From: Pseudomonas sediminis
GTDB taxonomy: Bacteria > Pseudomonadota > Gammaproteobacteria > Pseudomonadales > Pseudomonadaceae
Reading direction: 5' to 3'
Length of the DNA: 64,000 nucleotides
Assembly (NCBI RefSeq): GCF_002741105.1
Contig: NZ_NIQU01000004.1
Location: forward strand, 1 to 64,000
Below the pieces are notes generated by a model. That model was not told the origin of the DNA and ran no database searches. It saw only the letters and a list, made by a program, of their open reading frames with translations. A program made the translations under genes and the position numbers. This document shows, piece by piece, positions 38,207 to 49,369 of the stretch. Positions within the stretch are counted from its first letter, which is position 1, and every line of letters begins with the position of its first letter.

Positions 38207-40390
38207 CTAGCGTGTCACGATTACCGGTGCGGTGAGTTTCTCCAGCAAGCCGGACTGCGCGCTGCGCGGGTTCTGGTTGCCGGTGGGCTGCTGGCGCAGG
38301 TAACGACCATCGGACTGCAGCACCCAGGCCTGGGTGTTGTCGGTCAGGTAACTTTCCAGCTCCTTCTTCACGCGCGTGATGAGCTTCTTGCCCTCCACTG
38401 GGAAGCAGGTCTCCACGCGCTTGTCGAGGTTGCGCTCCATCCAGTCGGCGCTGGACAGGTAGATTTTCTCGTCGCCGCCGTTGAGGAAGTAGAACACCCG
38501 CGTGTGCTCGAGGAAGCGGCCGATGATCGAACGCACCTGGATGTTGTGCGAAACCCCGGCAATGCCCGGACGCAGGCAGCACATACCGCGTACCACCAGG
38601 TCGATCTTCACCCCGGTCTGGCTGGCCTTGTACAGCGCGCGAATCACCTTGGGATCGGTCAGCGAGTTGAACTTGGCGATGATCTGCGCCGGCTTGCCTT
38701 CGGCCGCCGCGGCGGTTTCCTTGGCGATCAGGTCGAGCAGGGTCTTCTTCAGGGTGAAGGGCGCATGCAGCAGCTTTTTCATGCGCAAGGTCTTGCCCAT
38801 GCCGATCAGCTGGCTGAACAGCTTGGATACGTCCTCACCGAGCGCGACATCGGCGGTCAGCAGGCTGTAGTCGGTGTACAGGCGGGCGTTGCCGGCGTGA
38901 TAGTTACCGGTGCCGAGGTGGGCGTAGCGGACGATCTCGCCGTTCTCGCGACGCAGGATCAGCATCATCTTGGCGTGGGTCTTGAAACCGACCACACCGT
39001 AGATCACCACCGCACCGGCCGCCTGCAGGCGGCTGGCCAGGGCCAGGTTGGATTCCTCGTCGAAGCGCGCGCGCAGCTCGATCACCGCGGTGACTTCCTT
39101 GCCGTTACGTGCAGCTTCCACCAGCGCATCGACGATCTCCGAGTTGGCCCCGGAGCGATACAGCGTCTGTTTGATCGCCAGCACGTGCGGGTCTTTGGCA
39201 GCCTGACGCAGCAAGTCGACGACCGGGGTGAAGGACTCGAAGGGATGCAGCAGAAGGATGTCCTGCTTGCTGACCACACTGAAGATGTTCTCGGCGTTCT
39301 GCAGCAGTTTGGGGATCACCGGGGTGAACGGGGCGTACTGCAGGTCCGAGTGATTATCCAGGCCGGTGATGCTGAACAGGCGGGTCAGGTTAACCGGGCC
39401 GTTGACCTGATACAGCTCACCCTCGGTCAGGCCGAACTGCTTGAGCAGGTGGTCACGCAGGTGTTTCGGGCAGGTATCGACCACCTCCAGGCGCACCGCA
39501 TCACCATAGCGGCGGCTGAACAGCTCACCGCGCAGGGCGCGCGCCAGGTCTTCGACGTCCTCGGTATCTACCGACAGGTCGGCGTTACGGGTCAGGCGGA
39601 ACTGATAGCAGCCCTTGACCTTCATGCCCTGGAACAGGTCATCGGCGTGAGCGTGGATCATCGACGAGAGGAATACGTAGTTGTCGCCGGGGCCGCCGAC
39701 ATCTTCCGGCACTTTGATGATACGCGGCAGCAGGCGTGGCGCCGGGATGATGGCCAGACCGGAGTCGCGGCCGAAGGCATCGACGCCCTCAAGCTCGACG
39801 ATGAAGTTCAGGCTCTTGTTCACCAGCAGCGGGAAGGGGTGCGTCGGGTCGAGGCCGATAGGCGTGATGATCGGCGCGATCTCGTCGCGGAAGTAGCGGC
39901 GCACCCAGGCCTTGAGCTTGGTCGTCCAGTAACGGCGGCGGACGAAGTTGATGTTGTGCTTGGCCAGCGCCGGGAACAGCGTGTCGTTGAGAATGGCGTA
40001 TTGGCGCTCGACCTGCTCGTGCACCAGCTCGCTGATCCGCGCCAGCGCCTGGTGCGGCTGCAGGCCGTCGGCGCCAGCCTGTTCGCGGGCGAAGTTGATC
40101 TGTTTCTTCAGGCCGGCGACGCGAATCTCGAAGAACTCGTCGAGGTTGCTGGAGAAGATCAGCAGGAACTTCAGGCGTTCGAGCAGCGGATAGGACTCGT
40201 CCAGCGCCTGTTCCAGCACGCGGATGTTGAACTGCAACTGCGACAGTTCACGGTGGATGTACAGACTGCTGTCATCCAGGCCGGGAATCGGCGCCGGTGG
40301 CGGGGTTTCCACCACTGGCGTCTCGGCGACCACCTCGGCCGGAGGCGGGTTGTTGTCGAGCACTTCGCTGTTGAGTCCTTCGCTGTTCAT
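38207..40390 (-). CDS. ppk: Polyphosphate kinase 1
   Basis: 727 residues from ATG 40390, with AGGAAC ahead. It reversibly makes polyphosphate from ATP. Four-domain PPK1: N domain ([23 protein letters not shown]), head domain, and two PLD-like catalytic domains. The autophosphorylated histidines lie in [15 protein letters not shown] and [10 protein letters not shown]. The first 35 residues are a Pro-rich extension ([20 protein letters not shown]). It is 20 bp upstream of nothing else on its strand except hemB, whose stop is at 40410. Confidence 0.97.
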   Translation of the reverse strand: MNSEGLNSEVLDNNPPPAEVVAETPVVETPPPAPIPGLDDSSLYIHRELSQLQFNIRVLEQALDESYPLLERLKFLLIFSSNLDEFFEIRVAGLKKQINFAREQAGADGLQPHQALARISELVHEQVERQYAILNDTLFPALAKHNINFVRRRYWTTKLKAWVRRYFRDEIAPIITPIGLDPTHPFPLLVNKSLNFIVELEGVDAFGRDSGLAIIPAPRLLPRIIKVPEDVGGPGDNYVFLSSMIHAHADDLFQGMKVKGCYQFRLTRNADLSVDTEDVEDLARALRGELFSRRYGDAVRLEVVDTCPKHLRDHLLKQFGLTEGELYQVNGPVNLTRLFSITGLDNHSDLQYAPFTPVIPKLLQNAENIFSVVSKQDILLLHPFESFTPVVDLLRQAAKDPHVLAIKQTLYRSGANSEIVDALVEAARNGKEVTAVIELRARFDEESNLALASRLQAAGAVVIYGVVGFKTHAKMMLILRRENGEIVRYAHLGTGNYHAGNARLYTDYSLLTADVALGEDVSKLFSQLIGMGKTLRMKKLLHAPFTLKKTLLDLIAKETAAAAEGKPAQIIAKFNSLTDPKVIRALYKASQTGVKIDLVVRGMCCLRPGIAGVSHNIQVRSIIGRFLEHTRVFYFLNGGDEKIYLSSADWMERNLDKRVETCFPVEGKKLITRVKKELESYLTDNTQAWVLQSDGRYLRQQPTGNQNPRSAQSGLLEKLTAPVIVTR

Positions 40391-40409
40391 CACTGAGTTC
40401 CTGAGGGCG

Positions 40410-42172
<1,763 letters not shown>

Positions 42173-43559
42173 ACCACGCGCTAGCCAGAGCCCCATCAGA
42201 CTGAGCAGACTGTAGGCGCTCAGCCACGCCCAGGCGCTGGCATCGAGCGCCAGCATGCCGAGCTCACCGGCCAACCAGAGTACCGGCAGGTTACTCACCA
42301 GACGCAGGCACTCCAGCCGCCAGGCATTGCTGCGGTTCTCCAGCCACATACCAATGCTGCATAGCCCCAGGGCCATCCACAGACATGCCAGCAGCACGCC
42401 ACCGATCGCCAGTGAATCACCCTGCGCCAGCAGCCATACGCCGGCCAGCAGGTAGCAGACGAACTGCAGCAGCGCGTAGATCTGCGCGCCACGCCCCAGC
42501 GGCACCTCGAACTTGCGGAAGTTGCTCAGGTCCGCCTTGGCCTGGGGATAACGCGCCGCCACGTCGGCCGGGCGCCAACCAGTGGGCATGAACCAGATGC
42601 GCAGCCGGTCCCACCACGAACTGGATCGTTTGGCATCGTTCCACAGCCCGGCATAAACCTGCAGGTTGGCCCACAGCGGGTTCCAGCTGGCCAGCGGCAC
42701 GGTAACGCCGAAGACCACCGGTTCTTCGTCGAGTTCTTCCTGGAAGGTGCCAAATATTCGATCCCAGACAATGAACACACCGCCGTAATTGCGATCCATG
42801 TAGATAGGATTCTGTGCATGGTGCACGCGGTGATTGGACGGGGTGATGAACAGCCACTCGAACCAGCCCAGTTTGGGGATGTGCCGGGTATGCACCCAGA
42901 ACTGATACAGCAGGTTCAGGGCGGCGACGGTGAGGAAGACCAGCGGCGGCACGCCGACCAGCGCCATCGGCAGGTAGAAGATCCAGCCGAAGATGAAACC
43001 GGTGCTGGTTTGCCGTAACGCGGTGGAGAGGTTGTAGTCCTCGCTCTGATGGTGCACCGCATGAGCGGCCCAGAGCACGTTGCGCTCATGGCCCAGGCGG
43101 TGGTTCCAGTAGTAACAGAAGTCGTAGAAGACGAAGGCGAAGAGCCACACCCAGAGGCTGCCTTCGGCCAGTTCGAACAGCGCCAGATGCTCCCAGGCGA
43201 AGGCGTAGGTCAGCAGGCCGACCACCTTGGTCAGCACACCGGTCGCCTGCGACAGCACGCCGGCACTGAGGCTGTTGAGGGCGTCGGCCAGGCGATAGGT
43301 GCGCATACCGCGCCAGCGGTCAGCGAGCAATTCCAGGCCAATCAGCAGGAAAAAGAAGGGCACTGCGTAAAGAACGTAATTCATGACTGCGCCATATCGT
43401 TGTACTTGTGTCGGGAATGAGCTGTTATTCATCCTATGCGCAGCTTCGTCAGGCTTCGCGGCGGCGAATGACAGTCCGAGTGGCATTTGGCGACAACCCC
43501 AGCATTGGTAATACCCGCGCCCGTTTCAAGGTCGCGTCTTTCCTCACCAGGAGTCGAGC

Positions 43560-44219
43560 ATGAGCAAGAAAGTGGCAGTGATTCTGTCCGGCTGTGGCGT
43601 CTACGATGGCGCCGAGATCCATGAAAGCGTGATCACCCTGCTGCGCCTCGACCAGCGTGGTGCCGAAGTCCAGTGTTTCGCCCCCAACGTGCCGCAGCTG
43701 CACGTGGTCGATCACTACAGCGGCGACGAGATGAACGAAACACGCAACGTGCTGGTGGAATCGGCGCGCATCGCCCGCGGCCAGATTAAGGACGTCAAGC
43801 TGCTGCACATGGCAGAGTTCGACGCGCTGATCCTGCCCGGCGGCTTCGGCGTAGCGAAGAACCTCTCCGACTTCGCCACCAGCGGTGCCGGCTGCACCGT
43901 GCAACCTGACGTGCTGGCGGCTTGCAAGGCGTTCGTCGATGCCGGCAAGCCGGTTGGCCTGATCTGCATCGCCCCGGCGCTGGCCGCGAAGATCTTCGGC
44001 GCTGGCGTGATCTGCACCATCGGCAACGACGCGGACACCGCCAGTGCGCTGACCCAGATGGGCGCCGAGCACCACGAGTGCGAGGTCAGCGAAATCGTCG
44101 AAGACGAGGCTCGCAAGCTGGTGACCACGCCGGCCTATATGCTCGCCAAGTCCATCGCCGAGGCAGCGTCGGGCATCAACAAACTGGTCGACCGCGTGCT
44201 GGAGCTGGCGCACCACTGA
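43560..44219 (+). CDS. elbB: ElbB (isoprenoid biosynthesis glyoxalase), DJ-1/PfpI-like
   Basis: 219 residues. VAVILSGCGVYDGAEIHESVITLLRLD in its two blocks and ALILPGGFGVAKNLSDFA are diagnostic of ElbB. The nucleophile-elbow cysteine is in GLICIAPAL. Members have glyoxalase activity in vitro. CAGGAG precedes the ATG. Confidence 0.93.
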   Translation: MSKKVAVILSGCGVYDGAEIHESVITLLRLDQRGAEVQCFAPNVPQLHVVDHYSGDEMNETRNVLVESARIARGQIKDVKLLHMAEFDALILPGGFGVAKNLSDFATSGAGCTVQPDVLAACKAFVDAGKPVGLICIAPALAAKIFGAGVICTIGNDADTASALTQMGAEHHECEVSEIVEDEARKLVTTPAYMLAKSIAEAASGINKLVDRVLELAHH

Positions 44220-44221
44220 TT

Positions 44222-44253
44222 TTCAGGCGTCGGCATGTGGTGTTGCGCCTGAA
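44222..44253 (+). terminator. Hairpin after elbB
   Basis: TTCAGGCG (44222-44229) and CGCCTGAA (44246-44253) are perfect inverted repeats just after the stop. A second pair GGTGGGC / GCCCACC lies at 44274-44301. No T tract. Confidence 0.4.
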
Positions 44254-44460
44254 TTGACGCCGGGGCCCAACGGGGTGGGCGGCGTTCCGTTTTAGCCCAC
44301 CTTGATTGCCATTGGTGGACTGAAGCTGAAGCGGAATGCGCCCGAATCCTCCCACAGGAGTCAGGCCGATCCGGCCAATGCTCAGGGCACTCCTGCATTA
44401 CCTCTGGCCAAGTCTTGCGCGGTACTGCAGCGTGGCGACAGGATTTTCCGGAGCTCTGCC

Positions 44461-44928
44461 ATGTCCCAGCCCTTCGTCCTCAGCACCGACCTGCAACAGG
44501 CGGTGAGCGCTTTCTTCCAACGCATCCCGTTCAATCAGTTTCTCGGCATCGAGATCACTGAGCTGAGCGAGGAGCAGGTGACCATGCACCTGCCGATGAA
44601 GCCCGAGCTGATTGGCAACTTCGTCCACGGCATTCTGCATGGTGGGGTGATTTCCTCCCTGCTAGATGTCTGTGGCGGCGCCATGGCGCTGATCGGCGCC
44701 TTCGCCAATCATCAGCACCTGCCGGCTGCCGAGCGCATGAACAAACTGTCCAAGCTCGGCACCATCGACCTGCGTATCGACTACCTACGCCCCGGTCGCG
44801 GCCAGCGCTTCATGGCCACGGCAATGCCCTTGCGCGCCGGTAACAAGGTGGCGGTAATTCGTATTGAACTGCACAACGACGAGGGTGTGCTGGTGGCGGT
44901 GGGCACTGGCACCTATCTGTGTGGGTAG
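44461..44928 (+). CDS. Hotdog-fold thioesterase family protein
   Basis: 155 residues from ATG 44461 with CCGGAG ahead. PaaI/YigI-like hotdog pattern: FLGIEITELSEEQVTMHLPM, NFVHGILHGGVISSLLDVCGG (catalytic loop) and TIDLRIDYLRPGRGQ. It probably hydrolyses an acyl-CoA; the acyl chain cannot be inferred. Confidence 0.88.
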   Translation: MSQPFVLSTDLQQAVSAFFQRIPFNQFLGIEITELSEEQVTMHLPMKPELIGNFVHGILHGGVISSLLDVCGGAMALIGAFANHQHLPAAERMNKLSKLGTIDLRIDYLRPGRGQRFMATAMPLRAGNKVAVIRIELHNDEGVLVAVGTGTYLCG

Positions 44929-44941
44929 TGGCAACGCACAT

Positions 44942-45002
44942 TGTGGGAGGGGCTTCAGCCGCGACTGGCGCCACCTTGATCGCCGCTAAAGCGCCTCCCA
45001 CA
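44942..45002. repeat. REP-type palindromic repeat (TGTGGGAGGGGCTTCAGCCGCGA)
   Basis: TGTGGGAGGGGC at the left end is mirrored by GCGCCTCCCACA at the right, and GCTTCAGCCGCGA by TCGCCGCTAAAGC. Same family as 11339-11391. It separates two convergent genes. Confidence 0.75.
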
Positions 45003-45016
45003 TAAGCGGTGCCTGG

Positions 45017-45466
45017 CTAACGACTCAAACGCGTGAGAATCCGATCCAGCGAGTTGGCGAATGCCTGCCGATCCTTTTCCGAATACGGTGCCTGACCACC
45101 GCCCACCTGCCCCTGCTCACGCAGGTCGGTGAACAGGTTACGCACCGCCAGGCGCTCGCCCATGTTGCGTTCGTCGAACTCGCGACCACGCGGGTCGAGC
45201 GCAGCCACACCCTTCTTCACCAGACGGTCGGCCAGTGGCACGTCGCTGCAGATCACCAGCTCGCCGGGCACGGCGTGCTCCACCAAATGATCATCGGCGG
45301 CGTCCGGCCCGCTAGGCACCACGATCAGTTTCACGCAGGCGAAATTCGGCCGGGCGACGGCCTGACCGGCCACCAGCACCACTTCGAAGCCTCGTTTGAG
45401 GGCGAACTTGACCACTTGGTCCCGCGCTGCCCGAGGGCAAGCGTCGGCGTCGATCCATACGCGCAT
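45017..45466 (-). CDS. YaiI/YqxD (UPF0178) family protein
   Basis: 149 residues from ATG 45466. The start MRVWIDADACPRAARDQV and the later VICSDVPLADRLVKKG, DPRGREF and GGGQAPYSEKDRQAFANSLD are the family signatures. The fold resembles PIN-type nucleases with an acidic DAD cluster, but no activity is established. Confidence 0.92.
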   Translation of the reverse strand: MRVWIDADACPRAARDQVVKFALKRGFEVVLVAGQAVARPNFACVKLIVVPSGPDAADDHLVEHAVPGELVICSDVPLADRLVKKGVAALDPRGREFDERNMGERLAVRNLFTDLREQGQVGGGQAPYSEKDRQAFANSLDRILTRLSR

Positions 45467-45518
45467 GCAGCAACTTCCGCAGAACAATCAGCGCGCAGTA
45501 TGCCAGCAGACGACTCGA

Positions 45519-45854
45519 TCAGGCGTTGTAGAAAGGCTCGCAGCGCTCACGCACGGCGCGCGACAGGTTGTCGTCGGCCAGCTCGATAAGGTCCAGTTCC
45601 ACTTCATCGGGCAGCAACTCGGCTACCAGCGCAGCCAGGCGCCGCTGACCGCGCACATCGGCACCGGAAATCGCCAGCAGCAAGCGCGGCTGCGGGCCGA
45701 TGGCCGGATCGCGCAACGCAGCGAGAAAAGCTTCGCGCACAGCCAGCTGGGCACAGGCCGCAGACAGGGCATGCTCCAGGGAGGGATGACGCAGAGCAGC
45801 CAACGCCAGATCAGGACTGTCGGCGTAATGAGTGGAGTGGATCGAGGAAGACAT
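45519..45854 (-). CDS. Small protein resembling the SseB C-terminal domain
   Basis: 111 residues. LLLAISGADVRGQRRLAALVAELLPDEVELDLIELADD (in two parts) and SRAVRERCEPFYNA recall the C-terminal domain of SseB, the enhanced-serine-sensitivity protein. This is by pattern memory only. No signal peptide or membrane helix. The gene stands alone between the UPF0178 gene and the FTR1 gene. Confidence 0.65.
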   Translation of the reverse strand: MSSSIHSTHYADSPDLALAALRHPSLEHALSAACAQLAVREAFLAALRDPAIGPQPRLLLAISGADVRGQRRLAALVAELLPDEVELDLIELADDNLSRAVRERCEPFYNA

Positions 45855-45934
45855 GCGCGCACTCGGCAGAGAAATTGGAGCCAGCCTAGGTGCACTAGGA
45901 CCCGCTGTCGTGGCAGCGGTTCACGCTATCGCGC

Positions 45935-45962
45935 AACGAGGGCGAGCAAAGTCGCCCTCGTT
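45935..45962 (-). terminator. Hairpin after the FTR1 gene
   Basis: AACGAGGGCGA (45935-45945) and TCGCCCTCGTT (45952-45962) form a perfect 11-bp stem, 18 bp past the stop. T-poor on the minus strand. Confidence 0.6.
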
Positions 45963-45980
45963 CACGCCTTTTCCAGCGGC

Positions 45981-47870
45981 TCAGGCCTGAGCTGCTGCGC
46001 GGCGCCGCTCGCCCAGCAGGCTGCGCCCATAGAGCAGTGCGATACCGGCCAGCGCCAGGCCCTGCGCCGACAGGCTCCAGGCATCGGCATGAATGCCCAA
46101 CCAGTCGAACTCGAAGAAGGCCACCGGACGAGTGCCGAGCACACCGGCCTCCTGCAACGCGGCCACACCATGGCCGGCGAAGACCACGGACAGCACACAC
46201 AGCAGCACCGCGTTGACGCCGAAGAAGGTCGCCAGCGGCAGTTTGCGCGAACCACGCAGGATCACCCAGGCCAGGCCGATCAGCAACACCAGCGCAGCCG
46301 CTGCACCGGCCAACACCGCACCATGTCCGGCAGGGCCGGCCTGCAGCCAGAGGGTTTCGTAGAACAGGATGACTTCGAACAGCTCGCGATAGACCGAGAA
46401 AAACGCCAGCACGGCGAAGCCGAAGCGACCGCCGCCACCGACCAGGCTACTCTTGATGTAGTCCTGCCAGGCCGCAGCGTGGCGGCGATCATGCATCCAC
46501 ACGCCAACCCACAGCAGCACCACACTGGCGAACAGCGCCGTGGCGCCTTCCAGCAGCTCACGCTGAGCGCCGCTGATGTCGATCAGGTAGGCTGCCACCG
46601 CCCAGGTCGCGACACCGGCCAGCAATGCCAAGCCCCAGCCGACGTGCACGCTGCGTACCGCCTGCTGCTGCCCGGTATTGCGCAGGAAGGCGAGGATCGC
46701 CGCCAGTACCAAAATCGCCTCGAGCCCCTCGCGCAGCAGAATCAACAAGCTGGCGAAGAAGCTCAGGCTGTCATCCATGGCGCCATCGGCCAGCAGCGCC
46801 GCAGACTTGTCCAGCTCCACCTTGGCCTGTTCCAGCGCCTGTACCGCCTGTGCGACGCCAGCGCCATCCTGCAGCGCCTGTCGATAGGCCATCAACGCGC
46901 GCTCAGTGGTCTTGCGCTGCACTGCATCGAGGTTGTCGAGAGCACCTTCGACCAGTTCGAAGCCTTCCAGGTAGGCGCCGACGGAGAGGTCATAGGCCTG
47001 CTCACGATCACCCTCGCGGTAGGCCTGGAGACTGCGCTCCAAGGTCGAGCGGGTGTAGCCGATCAATTGTTGCGGGCCGCGCTGCTCCAGCACCGGATGC
47101 GCGCGCTGGGCGCGAAACGCGGCGACATCGCCGCCAGCTGCGTCGATCTCGGCAGGCGTGCGCCCTGCCAGCTCACTCATGGCGAAGCGCGTCTGCCCCT
47201 GTGCCGGCGCGGCGCTGAAGCCGGCGATGTAGGCGGCCAGATCCCAACGTTGGCGTTCGTCGAGCTGATCGGCGAAAGCCGGCATATCGGTGCCTTCAAT
47301 GCCCAGGCCGAGCGTGTTGTAGAGGTCATACAGGCTCAGGCGATCCAGACGCGCGGCGTCACGCAGATTGGCCGGCGCCGGCTCCAGACCGATGCCGGCA
47401 GGCCCATCGCCCAGGCCGGTGTCGCCATGGCACACCGAACAATGCTGCGCGTAGAGCGGCGCGCCGCGTTCCGGGTCAGGCGTCAGCACGGGGGTCTGCG
47501 CCACCTGATAGAGCTCGGCCAGGCGTGCGCCCAGCTTGCGCGCGGCGCCTGCGACCTCATCGCCCGGTTGGCGCTGGACAATCGCCTGGTGCAGATCGCG
47601 CACGCCCTGCTCCAACTCGGCACGGCCAGCTTGAGCCGGCAAGGCGACGATCAAGCCCTGCAGCACGTCGAGAAACTCCAGTTGCTCCTGGTATTCACCG
47701 GCATCGATGATCTGGCCATGGGCAACGGTGGCCGGGTAATCAGCGCCGATGTAGCCAATCAGATGCAGCGCCTGCGCGGCGCCATCGAGGGGCTCGGCAA
47801 CAGCGAGAAAGCTGAGGCTGGCCAGCAATGGCAGCATCAGCCAGGAAAGGGAGAAACGAAAGCGGATCAT
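45981..47870 (-). CDS. FTR1-family iron permease fused to a periplasmic cytochrome c domain
   Basis: 629 residues from ATG 47870. A signal peptide (LSWLMLPLLASLSFLAVAEP) leads to a long periplasmic part containing a c-type haem site CSVCH (near residue 150) and GTDMPAF with the distal Met. The C-terminal half is the seven-helix FTR1 permease with the REGLE and RELFE motifs that bind iron. The family takes up ferrous iron, oxidising it during passage; here the haem may accept the electron. The same fusion is known in other pseudomonads. No efeO/efeB partner is near. Confidence 0.9.
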   Translation of the reverse strand: MIRFRFSLSWLMLPLLASLSFLAVAEPLDGAAQALHLIGYIGADYPATVAHGQIIDAGEYQEQLEFLDVLQGLIVALPAQAGRAELEQGVRDLHQAIVQRQPGDEVAGAARKLGARLAELYQVAQTPVLTPDPERGAPLYAQHCSVCHGDTGLGDGPAGIGLEPAPANLRDAARLDRLSLYDLYNTLGLGIEGTDMPAFADQLDERQRWDLAAYIAGFSAAPAQGQTRFAMSELAGRTPAEIDAAGGDVAAFRAQRAHPVLEQRGPQQLIGYTRSTLERSLQAYREGDREQAYDLSVGAYLEGFELVEGALDNLDAVQRKTTERALMAYRQALQDGAGVAQAVQALEQAKVELDKSAALLADGAMDDSLSFFASLLILLREGLEAILVLAAILAFLRNTGQQQAVRSVHVGWGLALLAGVATWAVAAYLIDISGAQRELLEGATALFASVVLLWVGVWMHDRRHAAAWQDYIKSSLVGGGGRFGFAVLAFFSVYRELFEVILFYETLWLQAGPAGHGAVLAGAAAALVLLIGLAWVILRGSRKLPLATFFGVNAVLLCVLSVVFAGHGVAALQEAGVLGTRPVAFFEFDWLGIHADAWSLSAQGLALAGIALLYGRSLLGERRRAAAQA

Positions 47871-47980
47871 TAATGCATCCCAAACGAGAATGGGTGGCAT
47901 TAAATTGTTGCCGGCCTAACGACCAAGCACAAGAACAATCTGAAACATCTGGTAACAATCAGCCGAGCGGAACCTGAAAG

Positions 47981-48053
47981 TCCGTCCTGCCCGCGTAGGT
48001 GGGCACCCAGAATCGGCGAGTCAACTGGGCTCCCGCCTTCGCGGGAGTGACGA
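47981..48053. repeat. REP-type repeat (GGTGGGCACCCAG ... TCCCGCCTTCGCGGGAGTGACG)
   Basis: The right half CCCGCCTTCGCGGG is a tight hairpin, the left half AGGTGGGCACCCAGAA a weaker one. This combination is a frequent intergenic repeat in many proteobacteria. It lies in the 250-bp gap between the FTR1 and LysE genes, which otherwise shows no coding sequence. Confidence 0.65.
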
Positions 48054-48120
48054 TGAATGACTCTTTCAGAACATCCCTGACAAACGCTATCGGTCAGCGT
48101 TGAACGATAGTAAATGCGGC

Positions 48121-48753
48121 TCAGACAGCGGCGCGCTTGACCGTTGCCAGCAAGCCAGCAGCAGCGGCGAACAGTGCGGCGAAACTGCGGTTCATTACCC
48201 GCTGCTGACGCGGTGTGCGCAGCAGCCGCAGGACGCGCGAAGCGAGCCCGGTGTAGCCGGCCATGACGATCAGATCCACGATGATCATGGTCACACCCAT
48301 CACCAGATACTGCGCCAGTAGTGGCGCATGCGGGTTGATGAACTGCGGCAGTACCGCGAGCATGAAGACGATGGCCTTGGGGTTGCTGAAGTTGACCAGA
48401 AAACCGCGCAGCACCAGGGTCAGTGGCCGACCAATAGGCCGCTCGGCCGCACCGGCATCCAGATCGCTGGGCAGCGCGACCCACTGCTTGTAAGCGAGGA
48501 ACACCAGATAGGCCACGCCGAACCACTTGATCAGGCTGAAGGCCAGGGCCGAGGCGGCCAGGATGGCACCCACGCCCGCGGCGACGATGGCGATCTGCAG
48601 CGCCAGGCCAAGTTGCAAACCAAGGGCGTTCCAGTAGCCACGCCAGAAACCGTATTGCATACCGGCCGACATCGACGCCACGGCACCGGCACCCGGCGAC
48701 AGGCTGATGACCCAGCAGGCGACGAAGAAAGCGAGCCAGGTTTCCAAAGCCAT
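48121..48753 (-). CDS. LysE/RhtB-family amino-acid exporter
   Basis: 210 residues with six hydrophobic segments. SLSPGAGAVASMSAGMQYGFWRG and GFLVNFSNPKAIVFMLAVLPQF are the family signatures. The exported amino acid (often homoserine, threonine or lysine) is not determined. GAGG precedes the ATG. Confidence 0.93.
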   Translation of the reverse strand: MALETWLAFFVACWVISLSPGAGAVASMSAGMQYGFWRGYWNALGLQLGLALQIAIVAAGVGAILAASALAFSLIKWFGVAYLVFLAYKQWVALPSDLDAGAAERPIGRPLTLVLRGFLVNFSNPKAIVFMLAVLPQFINPHAPLLAQYLVMGVTMIIVDLIVMAGYTGLASRVLRLLRTPRQQRVMNRSFAALFAAAAGLLATVKRAAV

Positions 48754-48829
48754 GATGCGTACCTCGAGAAGCTGAAATCAGGGGAAGAGCAGCACAGCCT
48801 ACTCCGGCGCCAGCGTCTCGACTAGCGAC

Positions 48830-49369
48830 TCAGCGCCAGCGGCGTACCGACCGTTGGAAGAACAGGCTGTTGGGTACCTGTAACACGGCGCCGGAGGCAT
48901 CCTCAGTGAGGTCCTGCAGGGTGGTGTAGAACAGGTTGATGGCGATGACCCGGCCCTTCACACCCGGCTTGTCAGCGCTATCGATCACCTCGACCGTGTC
49001 GCCGATACGGAACGGCCCCATGGTGAAGATCAGCAGCGCACAGAACATGTTCGACAGCACGCTCCAGATGGCGAAGAACGCCACCGCAGCGACAGCAGTG
49101 AAACCGGTCAGCGCCGTCCACAGCACGGTGGCCGAAACCCCCAGGCGCTCCAGCACCATGAGCAGTGCACTGCCCATGATCAGCCAGCGCACCAGCCCCC
49201 GCAGCGGCTGCAGCACTTCTGGCGGCAGCAGGCTGTAACGAGCGCCGAGACGGCTGATGGCACGGGTCAGAATGCGTTGGGCAACCCACGCCAGCAGGAT
49301 GATCAGCAGTACCTGGCCGGTGCGAATCAGCGGGTCGCGCCAGGCCATCAGCAAATCTAACTGTTCCAT
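48830..49369 (-). CDS. Small MscS-family mechanosensitive channel
   Basis: 179 residues from ATG 49369 (an in-frame GTG lies one codon upstream). Three hydrophobic segments precede the pore region FTAVAAVAFFAIWSVLSNMFCALLIF and the beta domain GPFRIGDTVEV...KGRVIAIN. The cytoplasmic vestibule of full MscS is missing. The ATG overlaps the stop of the ABC-F gene (TGATG), so the two are coupled. Confidence 0.9.
   Translation of the reverse strand: MEQLDLLMAWRDPLIRTGQVLLIILLAWVAQRILTRAISRLGARYSLLPPEVLQPLRGLVRWLIMGSALLMVLERLGVSATVLWTALTGFTAVAAVAFFAIWSVLSNMFCALLIFTMGPFRIGDTVEVIDSADKPGVKGRVIAINLFYTTLQDLTEDASGAVLQVPNSLFFQRSVRRWR

Noticed and set aside
38018..40396. Plus-strand frame of 792 codons opposite ppk
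   Set aside because: Mirrors the ppk codons; no recognisable domain and no ribosome site. The minus strand encodes an evident polyphosphate kinase.
45981..48120. Fur box upstream of the FTR1 gene
   Set aside because: The GAGAATGGGTGGCATTAAA stretch matches the 19-bp consensus too poorly by eye to report as a site.
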